A DNA stretch of 64,000 nt from Brugia malayi. Its lineage: Eukaryota > Nematoda > Chromadorea > Rhabditida > Onchocercidae. The stretch covers positions 12,567,721-12,631,720 of the forward strand of contig NW_025062479.1 in assembly GCF_000002995.4 (NCBI RefSeq), written 5' to 3'. Under the pieces are notes generated by a model. The model had not been told where the DNA came from and did no database searches. It saw only the letters and a list, made by a program, of their open reading frames with translations. The position numbers and the translations under genes are program-made. Below are positions 1 to 13,440 of this stretch, one piece after another (the stretch's first letter is position 1; every line of letters begins with the position of its first letter).

Positions 1-17
1 GCGTTTTTTGTTTTTAG

Positions 18-132
18 AATTCTTGGAAATCTAAGATGGAGGCAGAAACGAACTTTGACAGATGGCTTATCGACATCCCTGGGTGATGCCTCTAATGATG
101 TTCGTTCTACTTTATCTGGACAACTGCAATGA
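18..132 (+). CDS. 3' terminal exon of an unidentified gene (partial)
   Basis: A pyrimidine-rich acceptor (TTTTTAG, ending at 17) is followed by an exon with one open frame of 37 residues and a TGA at 130-132. The peptide begins ILGNLRWRQKRTLTDGLSTS and ends in SGQLQ; it is basic, then Ser/Thr-rich. The frame is entered with two bases from an upstream exon that lies outside the window. I do not recognise the protein. The downstream few hundred bases are AT-rich, with AATAAA-like signals near 780 and 880 that could serve as polyadenylation signals. The support is the splice signal plus protein-like composition; no homology is available. Confidence 0.4.
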
Positions 133-1646
133 AATCATTTAAATTTCAACCAACCAAACGACATTTTAAAACTAATTTAATTGGTGGGAACACAAGGCCT
201 TAACTATTATTCCCTTTTTCAGCACTTGTGCCAATACCTAAGAGATTATTTCTTTTGAAAAGTGTGCTAAATGCTATGGTTAAAACAATGCAATAACGAA
301 ATGAGAAATTTTAGTAATCCATTCACTCAAAAAAAAAAAAAAAATATAATAATAATGATAAGTGAAAAATTCCCAAAAATAATGATAAGTGAAAAATTCA
401 GTAACCTTTCTAAATTTTTACACAGTTGCAAATCGTAGGCTGAACCTGTACGTATAACTTTCAGACTGTTCTCGGTAAAGTTGAAGACAAAGAAAAGTGC
501 ATCAAAATCTACAATGATTTGTCAGTAACTGTTCATATTGTGTTTAAACTTTTTAAAGAAAAAGTTTGCAGTCTATAGTGCATAAAAATTAGGAAAAAAT
601 GAGTCTTAAAATCTTTGGTAAAGTATCACCTTGATCAAATTGTGATAATTGACATACATGTGGTTTCGATCTAACACCATTCAGTATGTCCTTGCCTCGT
701 GACAGTGTAAAACCAATAACACCCTAAAACGAATACAGAGTTCAAAATCATTGCCCTTTAAGTTGTTTAGAAAATGTAAATAAAATTACTGGGTGTAATT
801 ACCTACATCTAAAATGTGAAAATCTATTCTATGTCTCCGTCATATATCTTTTTGTCCTTTTTGGCAGTTTCATCATTTTTAAATAAAATCCCTCTATATG
901 CAAATAATGGTTAAAATAGGAGGAGAATAAGGGTAAAACGAACGAATCGATCAGTATTACGCTGTTCACGTGTCACATCAGGTGACACCAATTCTGCTGG
1001 AACTGTGAAATTGTACAGTTTTAAGATAAATGTACCACCTTTATTATATCCGAATGTTGTCAGTAAGATATTCCTGCGTGCATCATTCTATAATAAAGTG
1101 GAAAATAAACTTTCTTAGTTATACTAAATTTACATTGAAAGAATCTGAAATTCTTGTAAGGAAATGACACAACAGCTATCATTATTGTACTGCTTTCTCT
1201 CTGCTTATTTGCCAAATTATTTGTTCGTGTTCTTATCGTTATCAGCGAAAAGCTGATCTCAAATATAAGGAATAACTTCATTCAAAGATGTGTTAATAAT
1301 GATAATAATGAAAATTTTTTTTGTCCATTATTTCTCTTGCAAAAGACGGAAAAATAAAAAAAATCAAATGAAATGACTGTTTTCTTGAATCGACTTTAGG
1401 TAAACAGCGTTTCGCAAATTCCAGATAAAAGTTCAGTGCTAAAAACTTAACTCGTACGGATTCTATCCCTCCTTGTTTGATTAACATTTTTAGAATTCAG
1501 GAACTGAATATATGAAATAAAAACTCATCACAGCACTACAGCACAATCTATAGTATATTAACATGTCTTATAAAAATCCACAAATGATGTACGTCAACTC
1601 ATTTCACGTTTCACTTGTCGTAAAAGTATTGTGAAAGCAAACTTAC
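133..1646. other. Non-coding stretch, presumed 3' UTR and intergenic DNA
   Basis: AT-rich sequence with no convincing exon. It contains an A15 tract (about 330-344) and a short tandem duplication at about 347-401. A weak plus-strand exon-like patch near 466-526 follows a TTTCAG but joins nothing identifiable. Confidence 0.4.
347..401. repeat. Short tandem duplication
   Basis: The 20-base unit ataatgataagtgaaaaatt occurs twice with a few bases between the copies. Confidence 0.8.
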
Positions 1647-1730
1647 TCTTAAAGCAAGATGGTGAATTTTAGATCCAACGAAAGTGACCAGTACAATTAA
1701 TCCAATAAGAACAACTATCAATTTCCTCAT
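1647..1730 (-). CDS. Possible first exon encoding a signal peptide or signal anchor
   Basis: Read on the minus strand, an ATG at 1730 opens 28 codons beginning MRKLIVVLIGLIVLVTFVGS and ending at a perfect GTAAGT donor. A basic n-region followed by about 15 hydrophobic residues fits a cleaved signal peptide or a type II signal anchor. I could not place the following exons with confidence; an acceptor-like TTTTTAG near 1450 is one candidate. The start is chosen because it gives the full hydrophobic segment and is in phase with the donor. It could be chance, since a short hydrophobic run is easy to find in AT-rich DNA. Confidence 0.3.
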
Positions 1731-3440
1731 GATTATTCACACTCTGAATGATTTACATCAAAAAACTAAGCCAAAAGATATGATAGCCTTCATAAAGTTC
1801 TCAGTGACAATTCAAATTGCCACACTTGATTGTTTTACGAGCATACGAGCACCTTTTTCAACCGAGCACACGTCTCTACCTCCTGCTTTTTCAAAGAGCC
1901 ACACGCTCTCGGACAGTACTTCACACAGGTTAATATGTGGTCCGTCCAGTGTGCTTCAGAACGTTGTTTGTACCAGCTTGTTCCCTTTGCTTTTGCTGCA
2001 GACTTATAGTTCCGGAATCGCTCGAGACTGTTCAAATTCTATATCCATGAATTTTAACTTTTCAATATTTTAACCAAACCCACAAGTCCGAGTTTTTGTC
2101 AATTATTACACCATAAGACATGTCCCACGCAACAACACTGCTGGAAATGGAGTCAACTGGTTCACCTAATTTCGACTCTCTAATTTCTTTAACTTCTACA
2201 TTTCCTTCTCAAAAAATTACAAATCCAGAGTTCCTGCACAAAAGATCCACACCAGTTAGGTGCTGTCGGTGAAACGCTTTCGTTAACCTCAACAATGAAA
2301 CCATCGAATGTTGTTACGTGGATAAAATTCATTAGAACCATCTCAGAGTTTCATCCTTTTCTCGTACATTTATTGCAGTCTGCGTAATTCCATATCCTCT
2401 AAGTACGCTTAACAAATGTTATGAACAATTTCAACTCTTAAAATGCCATGAAATTAGACGAACAGTACTGAAATGTATTAAGTAATGAATTTTTCCCCTT
2501 TTTCTCATTCGATGCCAGATGTCAAGTACGGAAAATGACCGATCACTAATAACCGATATCGAAGTGGTTATTACCGTAGTTTATGAGGGATTTAGGTTTT
2601 TATTTAGCTTTGAATAGGTTTGTAAAAAATACATACACAAATAAAGAAGTAAAAGTTCCTTTCTTTAAAGAAAAACTAAAATGCTCTGGTCGCAAAAATT
2701 AAATTTATTGATTTACAGCCATTAATACGTTAGCTTAATAATCGGTGAAGGTTAAACATAAAAAAGTCAATGATGTGAGGAAATGTGAAAAATTGTAATA
2801 TTATGCCATTTATAGATTTAAATGCAATAGTTTTGTGAAAGAAACATAAGGATAAATACGATAAGCGATGCTAGCTATACAGCAACCTGAAACAAGCATT
2901 AGTGGCAGCACTGGTGCATTCAGCAAGACGCATGTCTGCAACTAAAGAAATTTGCTTCTATGCTTTCCAAATTCTAAACAGCAGAAAAAGATTCATTAGC
3001 AGATGCGCAAAATTATTACCACTTTTATCTCTTATAACCGGTGACAGTTTTCTGCCATGTGATAAAAAAAAAAAAAGTGTTTAGGCAATCTATTCGACAA
3101 TGACACCGTGTACTACAAACTGGCAATTTCTCCGAATGATTGGAAAATAAGTCTCGCGAGTCAAAAAGCACATGTCATGCAAGGAAGAGACCAACAAAAA
3201 GGAGCGTAGGTATGAAAAGAATTGCGCTGCAAATTTTAACAGCAGAAATCTAATTTTTCTATCATTACATCTTGCACTCTAGAAAACATAACCCATTTAC
3301 AAATTAATTCACTTTTCTCCGTGCTCCTTTTCTTTTTCTAATCATAAAAGCAGATTCAGTAAGAAGATGACTTCTTACGCTAACATCGCCAAAATAGAAG
3401 TTGATGGAAACTGGTGATCAGAAAGTTCCAGCTCTGTAGG
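1731..3440. other. Intergenic DNA without recognised genes
   Basis: No open frame here shows splice signals, composition or similarity that I can support. The region lies downstream of the unc-97 stop codon and should contain its 3' UTR and poly(A) site. Confidence 0.4.
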
Positions 3441-6400
3441 TCATCTTCTAGAGGTATTTGTTTGCTGTTGGAATGGACTCGTGGATCGCCTTTGCAACAT
3501 CATTTTGTTTCTCTCATTTTCTAGATCTCGTTCTTTCAAACTGTCACTGATTCTTTTCTTTAATTCCGTTGGAAAACGATCGTAGCAACGTTTACATGTT
3601 GGTTTCATATCAAATTCATAAAATTTTGTCCTGAAATTTCATAAACAGAATTTTAAAACGGAATAAATTGATCACTGGATAAAAAGTCATATCCACTCTA
3701 CTTTAAACCATTTTTTATAAAAATGAGCGTGAATTAGATCTATTGAAATCTACTAAAGAGTGCGCAGATGAAAACTACCCTTTTATTTCTATCTAAAACA
3801 CAACAACAATCACAACTGGTCACTTGTCAAAAAACCATAAATCATATTATACAAAAACAAAATGCAAACTAACGCTAAACTAACGTACTTAAGATTTTCT
3901 CCGTCTGCATTAAATGTAAATATAGCGCAAGACTTCTTTTTGAAAGTGAAAAAACGAAAAAATTACATACTTATGATCCATTCTTTTGTCGCAAAGACTG
4001 CAACCAAAGCAATCAACACACCACGATTTGTTGAGCGCTTGGAATACTTCACCACTGCATATTTTACCACATTTGAAACATACATTACCGTATAGCTAAA
4101 TTTCGAAATTATTCAAATCGATAGTACGATCTTGAATAATAGCAAATCGTATTTAATAAAATAATAGCAAAACCATTACACATCACAACTACTAGTATTT
4201 GATTAATGATTTATTGGGCAGTTTCTTCTCTTTTCACTGATATACTATGGTGGTAGGCATATATTAAAATCTGGGAAATTTTTTTATTGTCATATTCATG
4301 AATAGAATATTCAGATGACAATCCAATTTCAAACTTACACCTTTAGGAACAAAAATGGATAAACAACCATAACAAGTATGAGGGGAAAAAGCTGGAAATC
4401 AACAATGCTCACCAATGCGTATCTCTTTTCCTTTGCTGTGCAACTATATAAGCCTTCTGACAAACAACTATGAATAATTAAGAAATTAACCTTATGATAA
4501 TGTTGCTCGCAGTAAGCTAATCCTTTCTTCTCGTAATGACGATGACCAAGAAACGGTTTTTCACAAACAGCACAAACGAAATGCTGCAAATTTTTTGTTT
4601 TTTTTCTTACATTTCAAATTGTCATATCCATTTAAACTATGAGAATAGAATAAGAATGTGGGATAATATTATCGTAACAATCCAATGATATGTTCAAACC
4701 TCAACATGCCAGTTCTTGCCTAATGCAGTAACTACACGTTCCTCAATCGGTCTGTGGCATGCGCCACAAATCGGAATACCCATCGTATCATGACATCTCA
4801 AACAATACAATTCTCCACCGACTTCACGTGAATTTGTTTCTAGTTCCACACTAGAAGATGCAAAACACATACTGACATTTTATTCCTAAGTCTTCATATA
4901 TTACTTCGATCACTTTGTTATCAACTATATTTCTTCTTCTGATAACATTAGTTCTCACAATCTATCGTTCCTTTTTCTGTTTATTTGAATCCTAATTGAA
5001 ATTAATTAATTCTGGTTACTCGAGTTAGAAATTACCCGCAACATTTGCATTTAAAATGATATGGATGGAAGCTATCGCCATGATATTTAATATGGCCACC
5101 ATCTTCAATAATGCCTTTGCATTTATGACATACATAACGACCTCGACCTGCTTCCTTTTCTCGCTCATTACATTCACGACAAAGCGCTCTAAAATAATAG
5201 TATTATTCTTTTGGCGATTGTCGTAATACATCTAAAATAGTGTGATGTTTACAAGCATTGCTTCCATAAAATAACTTTAAATTCATCATTTATCCTTTTT
5301 CTCTTGTTTTTCTATTATTAACTTCTATTATTTTGATTTTGAAGATGAATTCAAACATACCTCCCACAATTCCTCAAAAATCCGATATCAGCAAGTTCCT
5401 TGTTACATAATTCGCATCGGAAACACTGCGGATGCCAATTTGCGTTCATTGCCTTTATTACTCGGCCCACAATAAATTCGTCTGAACATAACAAATGCAA
5501 TAACAAAAGCTTTCTTAATGTTCAACATAAATATTTTTTACTTGAAATGTTTGTATATGAAACGTTTTAGGATATCGTTTAGATGTTATTTTTGACGGAT
5601 ACCCATATATAAATAATGGGAAGAGGAAAAAACAAGAAAAAAAAATTTAATAGAATAAGAAAAATCTAAGATTTCAAACTCAAATCAATACTCCGCATCA
5701 AATAATGCAGCACGAAGTCAAAAAAAGAACAATTAGAAAACATACTACATTTATTGCAGCACGGCGCATACAATACGTGAAAGTCATGCTCACAGTATTT
5801 TCGCCCGTCAAATTCGAAATATATGCCATCCGGAAATGGCTCGAAACATTGCGAACAACTGTGATATACCAATTCAGTAAAGCGAAAAGAAAATATGCAG
5901 TGAATGGAAGAAATAAGCACAAAAATATAGCAGCAGCTGAACTACTGATACCGCCATTTCTCTTTCTAACACTTACCAGAGTACTGTGAAGCGAAAGAGA
6001 GGAGTTCAATACCTATATGCTTCTAAGGGTACTGTACGGCACCTCTTCGAGGCTAAATCTTTTCTAATAATGACTTGAACTATAAAACGCAAAATTTAAG
6101 CATATGTGAAGATTTTTTATTCGATTTTTGTACTAGAATTGTGAACGACATTCAGCACAGAAGTTATCAATAAATAATAAAAAAGAAACCGACATAAACA
6201 CTGATGTCAGTTACCAAGTATCTGAGATTTCTAAAAAGCAACTAACAAAATAAAAGTCCCCATTCGAATACGAACATAGAAGCAACGCAAAACTTCATAT
6301 GTAATTTTCAATTTCATAAATGTAACTTCTCAAAAATTTACCAAATGTATGCTAAAGAAAAAAAATAATGAAATTATAGTCTATTTTAAAGCCTTGCAAA

Positions 6401-6586
6401 AGCAAAAACTGATGCGCATAAAATGATCAAAACTTACACGAAACAATCAGAATGCCACACCTGTCCGGAAGAATTTACAATTTGTTCATTCAAATCGAAG
6501 CCATCATGACACCGTACACATGTTAAATTCTCGAAACCAGAGCTCAAATCACCATTGATCACACTATCCATTCCACCGCAGACCAT
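3441..6586 (-). CDS. unc-97: PINCH family LIM-domain adaptor (UNC-97/LIMS1)
   Basis: This encodes a five-LIM adaptor. In the family it binds integrin-linked kinase and joins the ILK-parvin complex at integrin attachments (muscle dense bodies and M-lines in C. elegans), with reported nuclear localisation as well. The coding exons on the minus strand are 6586-6438, 5858-5746, 5481-5361, 5188-5036, 4850-4700, 4583-4491, 4095-3971 and 3630-3441. All phases match, giving 364 codons; vertebrate PINCH1 is about 325 residues and C. elegans UNC-97 about 348. LIM domains start near residues 23, 83, 146, 205 and 265. The fourth carries the near-invariant [20 protein letters not shown]. After the last LIM comes a charged tail (about residues 318-364). 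The start at 6586 fits an acceptor 14 bases upstream; the methionine five codons downstream is an alternative. I see no damaged zinc ligand. Confidence 0.95.
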
Positions 6587-6607
6587 TAATGACACTTTTT
6601 CTGGATA
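6587..6607 (-). promoter_or_regulatory. Candidate trans-splice acceptor and 5' UTR of unc-97
   Basis: On the minus strand, TATCCAG (6607-6601) is followed by 14 bases and then the start codon. This is the usual distance for a spliced-leader acceptor in nematodes; transcript data are absent. Confidence 0.4.
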
Positions 6608-9000
6608 AGGCTCCTTTCACCGAAAACTCTTCGCTGATTCGTACAAATCACAGTTTTATCTAAATAAGTGTATATGTCTTTAATATACTACAGTGTCTTT
6701 AAGAACGGTTCACCGTCTTATTAGATCGAAACGTAAGACAAAAACCCTAGAAGTTGTTTATTCCATCAAGTCATTTGTCTTATTACAACATTAAAACCTA
6801 ATGTCAGCTTATTAATCTTAAAATGAAAATATAAACAAACAAATCAGAAGTTGAACAGCTGCTAAAAGTTTCATCCCATACTCCAGTACGCTTTATGAGA
6901 AGAGATACAACCATGATTACCAACTGCAGTAAATACAGGTTTCTTCACGCGAACGATATTTTGAAAAACAAATTTTCATCTGTTTGCTACTGATTAAACA
7001 TAAGAATTGTAAAGATGCAAGTAATTTGCTGTCGCCCTCATTCTTTCACAATTTCTGGACTAGTTTCTGGATAAAACCACTGTTAAAAAGTTCCTTCAAT
7101 GCTTATTTCATGACGAAGTGAAAAAAGGTTCACAGCTCTGTATGGGAACAAATGATGAGTTCAACAGATATATTATACACGCACTACAATAATGGAAGAC
7201 TGGTTTCCTAAGCCGAAAGACAGAATAAACGGTTGTCAAGCAATTTCAGAAAATGAAAAAAGGAATTCGTAGCGTAAGTAAAAGTGAAGTAATACGTGCA
7301 ATATGAGGTCAGCAATTTCCAGTGACAAATGTGTTCACAATATCTGCCGTCTGTTCTACAAGAATATTCCATGCAATAAAAGAACTACAAGAGCTTGCTG
7401 TCATCTGGAAGAAATTGTTTACATCTGAGTCATTTATCGAACAGAAAGAATTAGATTTAAAAAAATCTAACTTCGGGAAAACAATTTTAATCTCAACAAT
7501 ATGAACAGAACAGATCACAGAGTAACAGCATTGTGTGTGTTTAGAAGAGACTGCCGTGCACCAGTGAAGGAGCTTTCTGCTAAAAAGACGTGCTTTTCTG
7601 AAAGAAACAAAACAGGCGAAGAAACCAGAAGTGAACAATGCTTCCTTAGCTCTCGTTCTCCAGGCCGTGCCAACACTCAGCCCAGCTCGACTCGACAGTC
7701 AGAATATTAGCTCTAAGTCTGTCAACCATAAATCACTCTCCACGCCCCACCACTCACCTTCTCTTCACAATTTAGCAAAACTTTTTCTCAAGGTAAGGCT
7801 ATTCGTACATGACCTTAAGATCTCCGTTTCGCTTGGCACTGATCAGAAGCACCGCGATTCGAAACTTACCGACAGACAGTATGACGTACCTCTTTCAGGA
7901 AGTGCATGACACGACCAAAACCTCTCTTACGTACGAGCAGACAACGTATAGTTTAAGAAGTCAGAACATGACAAGAATGGAACGGTCTGTTAAATACCCT
8001 CAAGTGTACACGCTGCTACTTCATTTCTCACGGCAATAATGTGACTAGTATGTGCGTTTAATAACTTTTTGAGATTATCAGGCCTAAATTGTTAATGCTG
8101 GCTTAAAGCTTAACTCACCTCATAATCGCCTGATTAGTGTTAACTTCTTTGACTGAATATAGCTTGGTTATGGATGAATAATTCTTAAGCAAAGCGATAT
8201 GAGACTGAGGAAAGATTCATTTATTCTTTGTCTCAGTGCAATTCTCCCTCTCCTCAGATATTTTTTGGTGAGTTGTACTTTAGGTGAGTACCTTTCAGCA
8301 TTTATTTATGAAATATTCTCTAGTTATGAATTTTCCAAAACAGTCTTTGTTGACTGTAAACTTCCTCTTTGTTCTGGTAATCTTATTAAAAGAATAAGTG
8401 TCTTTAACATTCGGATAATGTCATTCGACGATATCTACTGATAACAGTGATCTATAACTGCATGAATTAAACATTTCAACATTTCTTATTGAAATCTTCG
8501 CAAAATTAATAGTAGCACTAAACAAAGAGCACTAGCATTAAACACTATTGAATTTAATCCCTTCAGTTTGTACGTTCATAAGTGCTTGGCTTCACTCATC
8601 CATGTGATTGCTTCTACATTGACGTCGGAGTGCACACCGAATACGTTATTATGTCTCTCCATCTCTCATCTGCGCAGATGTTCGCCATACGATATTCATC
8701 GTCAGTAATTATTAGACTGGTTAAGACATCGGATAGCACGGCCTTTCAGAGAATATTAACACTTGCCAAAAAAATTTTCTTCCTTCACGGACGACCAAAG
8801 ATGAATGAATATCATTGCAGATTTATTTCTCACTACGAAGACAATACCTAACTAGAATTCTGAACAAAACATCTTTTTCTTAAATTAGTAACTGTCATTT
8901 TCTTCAGCAGATAAATTTCCTTAAAAGACTGCACATAAAAGAGAAATTGCCCGCCATAAATTGCTATATTACATTTTTTTTTAACAGCAAATTAATTTCT
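6608..9000. other. Intergenic DNA upstream of unc-97
   Basis: The region probably includes the unc-97 promoter. Several open frames of 60-110 codons occur on both strands (for example around 7309-7909 and 8582-8851). They overlap each other, lack splice context and look random. Confidence 0.4.
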
Positions 9001-9009
9001 AATGGATAA

Positions 9010-9529
9010 TTGCTGTGAGAATGAGTAAAAGGATTTGAAAGTGATAAGGATCGATTGCAAGCACTGATAAGGATTAGACTTAGGAAAAAAAACATCAAAA
9101 AAGTGATAGCCTACTTCCCTCAGTAGTCTGATTTGGAAACAAGGAATTGTTGATGATATCAAGGACATAATGTTCTTCAAGTGATTTTATCAGTTGTTAT
9201 AAAAGTACAAATGTGTTATCAGTGAATCAATATCTCAAATTATCATGATTTTATTAAACAGTGTATTCAGAATATTTCTTCGGAAGTGTATTCTGTCACC
9301 CTACATATTCTGTAGTGTTGTGATGTTGTCGTTGCATTCTGTGTCATCGTTAATGAATCTTCTTTCCCGTTTCCTAAAAATGGAAATAATTGCCACTGGA
9401 AAGATAAAATGGTCATCAAGAAGTTGACATGAAGCAATGATCACATTGCATGCTTAGAAATTGGAAACATAAGACGATGTGACAAATGAAATAATTAAAT
9501 TTAAATCTCTAGTTTCATAAATTTCACTG
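9010..9529 (+). repeat. Left arm of a large inverted repeat
   Basis: Bases 9171-9529 are the exact reverse complement of 13441-13799, with no mismatch that I could find by eye. Outward of 9171, towards about 9010, the match continues at lower identity, with scattered transitions and about 76 bases that are absent from the right arm. The inner border at 9529 is abrupt. The arm contains a 60-codon open frame, present in both copies, that I cannot assign. Confidence 0.9.
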
Positions 9530-12500
9530 CTCTCTGAATTTCAGATGAGACAAACAGGAATCATCATCGAATACATCTACAAACATCTATCGCAAAACGA
9601 AATAATCCATAATACATGGAAATAATTTTGTATCAAATCCATAAGATAGAAATTTCTAGATCAAAAATTATCTTATTTGAATATTTTCTAGACAAGCATC
9701 AAGCTATCGCAATTTCATATCTTAAGTAGAAATCATTTATCATCATTTATTATTTCTTATTGTAACTAAGCTTATATGCATTAACCAATATATTGTCAAT
9801 TGCTCTAATTCGATTCTTAAAAGATTGTCAATTCTTTACTCAACTAACTTTCCTTGTTATAATCCGTACAATGTTAATTATTATAGTGGTTATTGTAGAG
9901 GTGCTGTATATCGAAATATTATAGAGATTGTCCAGTTTAATAGTTACTTTTATTATTGGCGTATAAACCAATTCCCATATCGGAAAAATAGAATTATAAT
10001 ATGTAGAAATTATATTAAATTCATAGAACTAAGGATTGTATTATTTGAATATTCCTTGGACAAATGTTCTAAAAGATCATTTATCTGAAATTCATCTTCC
10101 TTGTAGCATTACCAGCTCCGTATTTAGTTGACCCCTTTTATTGTTAACAACTGTAAATTATATTAGAATTTGACAAGGTTAACAGCACTTTGTTTAGCTG
10201 ACTTCCACTGTGGTATTGAAAATAATGCGTCTTAATGCTTACTGTATAACCTTTACTGAGGTTAGGCTCTCTACTTAGCAAAATGATAACATTCACCGCT
10301 CTTCCACTACTTGCTCAAACTTTCTAATACTGTTCAATAACTGCGGTCAACGATAATCTTTATCACAATAAAATAAAGGTTGCTTTCTCTTCACAGCATT
10401 AACTATTCAGCTCTACAATCTACTCATCCCTATTTCACAACATCATAAAGAGTAAAGATCATGTGAGAGTGACATCTCATTACTCAGTATAATCATATAC
10501 TTGCTTTTATCTCAATTTACTTCCAGGAAACGACGTTTAGCAATAGCAGTACCAATGATTTTAGAAGAAATTAGTGGACTGTTGGTCTAATTTAATGTCC
10601 ACCTTGTCGTTCCTTTCCTATCATTGTTCAAACGCGACATTGTAGGGTATCGTGAAAGAACAGTAAAGCTATGACCGCCGACGTTGTGGAATTATGACAA
10701 AATTTTCGTAGTGAAAAACTGGAAAGAAATATTTATTAGTGAAAACCAAAAAAATATCAGACAAAAAAAATAAAAAAATTAAGTGTTTAGAATAATGTTA
10801 AAGATTCATTTCTATGAACCAATTCGTTATTCCTTTGTTATTTCTCATTTTTGAAACAGCGAATCCTTTATCTAAACCTCAAATAGTAAATATACATCTG
10901 TCTTCATTATAAATGTTAATTTGCTAAGCTAACCCACTTCCTATATCTTTAAAAATCTTCTCTAATTAGTTGATAAAATAGACACGATCGGTGGCAGTCT
11001 TCTCAACCTCCTATTCAATAATACCATTTATTCCTTCCATCCATTCACATCTATAAAGAAAATAAACGATACCTGAGTCGATCTCGCTCGCACATGAGAA
11101 GCAAAAGGTTCAGTTCAAGTTCTACAAATTTAAAGTGAGTCAAGTGAACTTAACTAGCCTAAATCATCTACTCTTCTGACTAAAAAGTTACTTCAAATTC
11201 ACGACATCTATTGGAAATGATAAGGATGTAATCGTTGATGTGGAAAATGAGGTACTTGAAGCTAAAGCAATAGAGAAAACTGTAAACAATGAAAATCGAT
11301 GATAAGAAAACACTGACACTTAATGCGCTAAGAATACAGATTTGTTGCGAAAATACTTGTTGCAATAGGAATTCATTAGCAATTAACTCAGTGTAATACA
11401 TTTCTGCAAGACGGAAATATATTCCTCTAACAAATGTTTGTCTAATCTGTCAATTCCGAGAAACGCAAAAGGAGGGATGTCGTTGAATCAGAAAAAACCA
11501 ATAAATCGAAAAACAGTGAATATCAGATGGGAAAACCCTTTTGTACTGGTTATTTGTATTTCAGTTAGAGACCCGATTACACGGGAATGATTTGTGCTTG
11601 AAAGCCCTCGCATGACATAAAATGATAATATTTCACTACTTACCGTTGTTTTAATAACGACCTTTTTTATACTAAAATTCGCTTTGTTTGAGGTGAAACA
11701 TATAGTATTACACAGGTAAACAGCCTTTCTTTTTCTCTCAGGATAGAAGGTACTTCGAGAATGGGAAGAAGCAAATGTGCCTAGTTGGCTGGGATGAGCC
11801 TAGTTCAGAATAATCCAGACACCTTGAGAGAACAGTAGTGAGTTCATCTGAATAAATGAGCTACGGATGTCTGCCTCCTCCCTTACCAAACAAACTAGTG
11901 TCACCTACCAAAAGCAGAAACAATTTACAGAAATTCGCTCGTACTTTTACAAAATATGAATATATCTGCAATTTTGCTCAGTCTTGGTGGAACATTTACG
12001 ACGGCATACAAAATTCATTTGTCCAGCAAGTCACTGAGTCAACCCTGTGTCCTTCTGATGCCTTACACCGAGTGTTTTATCATTCGTGCACCGCTTGTTT
12101 TGGGTTTTTTCAATATTCACACGTCAGTACTGACCTTTCCCATTGAATGACTGTTTGCTACCGTGAAGTAAGTGTATTTTTTGGTGACGCGTCCCTGTGA
12201 TGAACATTCTTCAACAAACAATGGATAAAGAGTTCCACTGCAGTTAGCAAAAGTAAAAAGGCAGACCAAGCAGTGGGTGTGAATTCAATTCTTGAAGTGT
12301 GACGTCCAACCTGCTAATTTTAATAAAAAACCATTTATTTTTGCTTCGAAACTTTTGGAACAGGACACAGTCCCATTGCTTGACCTTGACATAAGTCTTT
12401 ACATCTATCTGAAGTCGAGATGAATGGGGGAAAACAAAAGTTTTGTTGTATTACAAAAAAGTTAACATTCTAAATGCTTTCAAGATTGGACCATTACGAA

Positions 12501-13180
12501 AAGCGAAAAGATACTTTTATTATTGCTACAATAATAATTTATCAGTGGTGTTCTGGAGGATTGATACTTATTTTTTAAGCCATCGGACAGCTATGACAGT
12601 CGAAAATTACTCGTTTAAAAAAGCTTTCTTAATATATTAATGAATACATTATAAGGCAATTTGGGAGGCAAACAAGCTTTCCATGGAGCATAGAACAAAT
12701 TGTCATCTATTGCAAAGTTAGCTAGAAATCAGAATTGCTCGATGGGCGTTTTATCTTTGGGTTTGATGGTGATAGAATTGTTCGAACAGTAAAATCGTGT
12801 TACAGTTTGGAACCAATTTTCGGTCCACTTGTGTTTTGAGTGCAACGAATAAGTTATATCGTTATTGCATCGTTTCCTACTCAGTTTTAATCAGTGATAT
12901 CATTTCCTTTATCACTATACAACAGAAAGTTGAAAAGAAAGATGACCAGCAGTCAGTGCAGTCTGGCGATGCGCTATCAAGTAGGTCCGACAGGGTGCAT
13001 TAAGTGATGACTCTCTTTCATTTCATGTTTAACTCATTCTCGAATGCTTTGTTTATTGGAACAATCTGCAAATAGTATTAAAGAATTGGTACAATTAATG
13101 CCTTTATAAGATAACAATTGAATTTGCATCAGTCGTTATGCCAGAGGTTATCACAGAGAGGTAAAATGAGCTTTCGCCAA
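9530..13180. other. Spacer between the inverted repeat arms
   Basis: About 3.9 kb separates the arms. I see no transposase, reverse transcriptase or other mobile-element protein. The sequence is AT-rich, with stretches near 9690-9710 and 10040-10070 that resemble each other (ttatttgaatatt followed by gacaa), suggesting an old internal duplication. Confidence 0.4.
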
Positions 13181-13428
13181 CAGTTCTGTCACATTGTTTG
13201 TACCGAGTGAGGGCAAAGTATTTGATCACGCGTTTTGAGATTCGTGAAAATATCCGTTTTCTACGACTGGCAATACATGTATCGTCCGTAATTAATGCCT
13301 CATCTGTAATAAATATTGTGATAAGATATGCAATTGTTCATAATCAGAAATTGAAATGTATTTTTTGGAGCTGTAGTTCAGAACATATCTTATGTCATTA
13401 TCATCATATTAACAGAATTCGAAAACCG
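13181..13428 (+). CDS. Possible chemoreceptor-like (Srab/Srb-type) 7TM exon, probably a fragment
   Basis: An acceptor-like GCCAACAG (ending near 13180) is followed by about 82 open codons that end at a strong donor, CCG|GTGAGT (13428/13429). The peptide includes LITRFEIRENIRFLRLAIH, like the pre-TM6 segment of nematode serpentine receptors, where RFQxxEN-type motifs recur. Two moderately hydrophobic stretches follow. No other exons of a receptor were found nearby, so this may be a relic. The family resemblance is from memory of the motif only. Confidence 0.25.
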
Positions 13429-13440
13429 GTGAGTTTGGTG

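Noticed and set aside
5698..6009. 103-codon minus-strand and 94-codon plus-strand open frames
   Set aside because: Both overlap the unc-97 LIM1 exon (5746-5858) in the wrong frame or strand.
9530..13440. Interpretation of the inverted repeat as a DNA transposon or Polinton-like element
   Set aside because: No transposase, integrase or polymerase motif, and no target-site duplication could be seen at the outer ends, which decay gradually.
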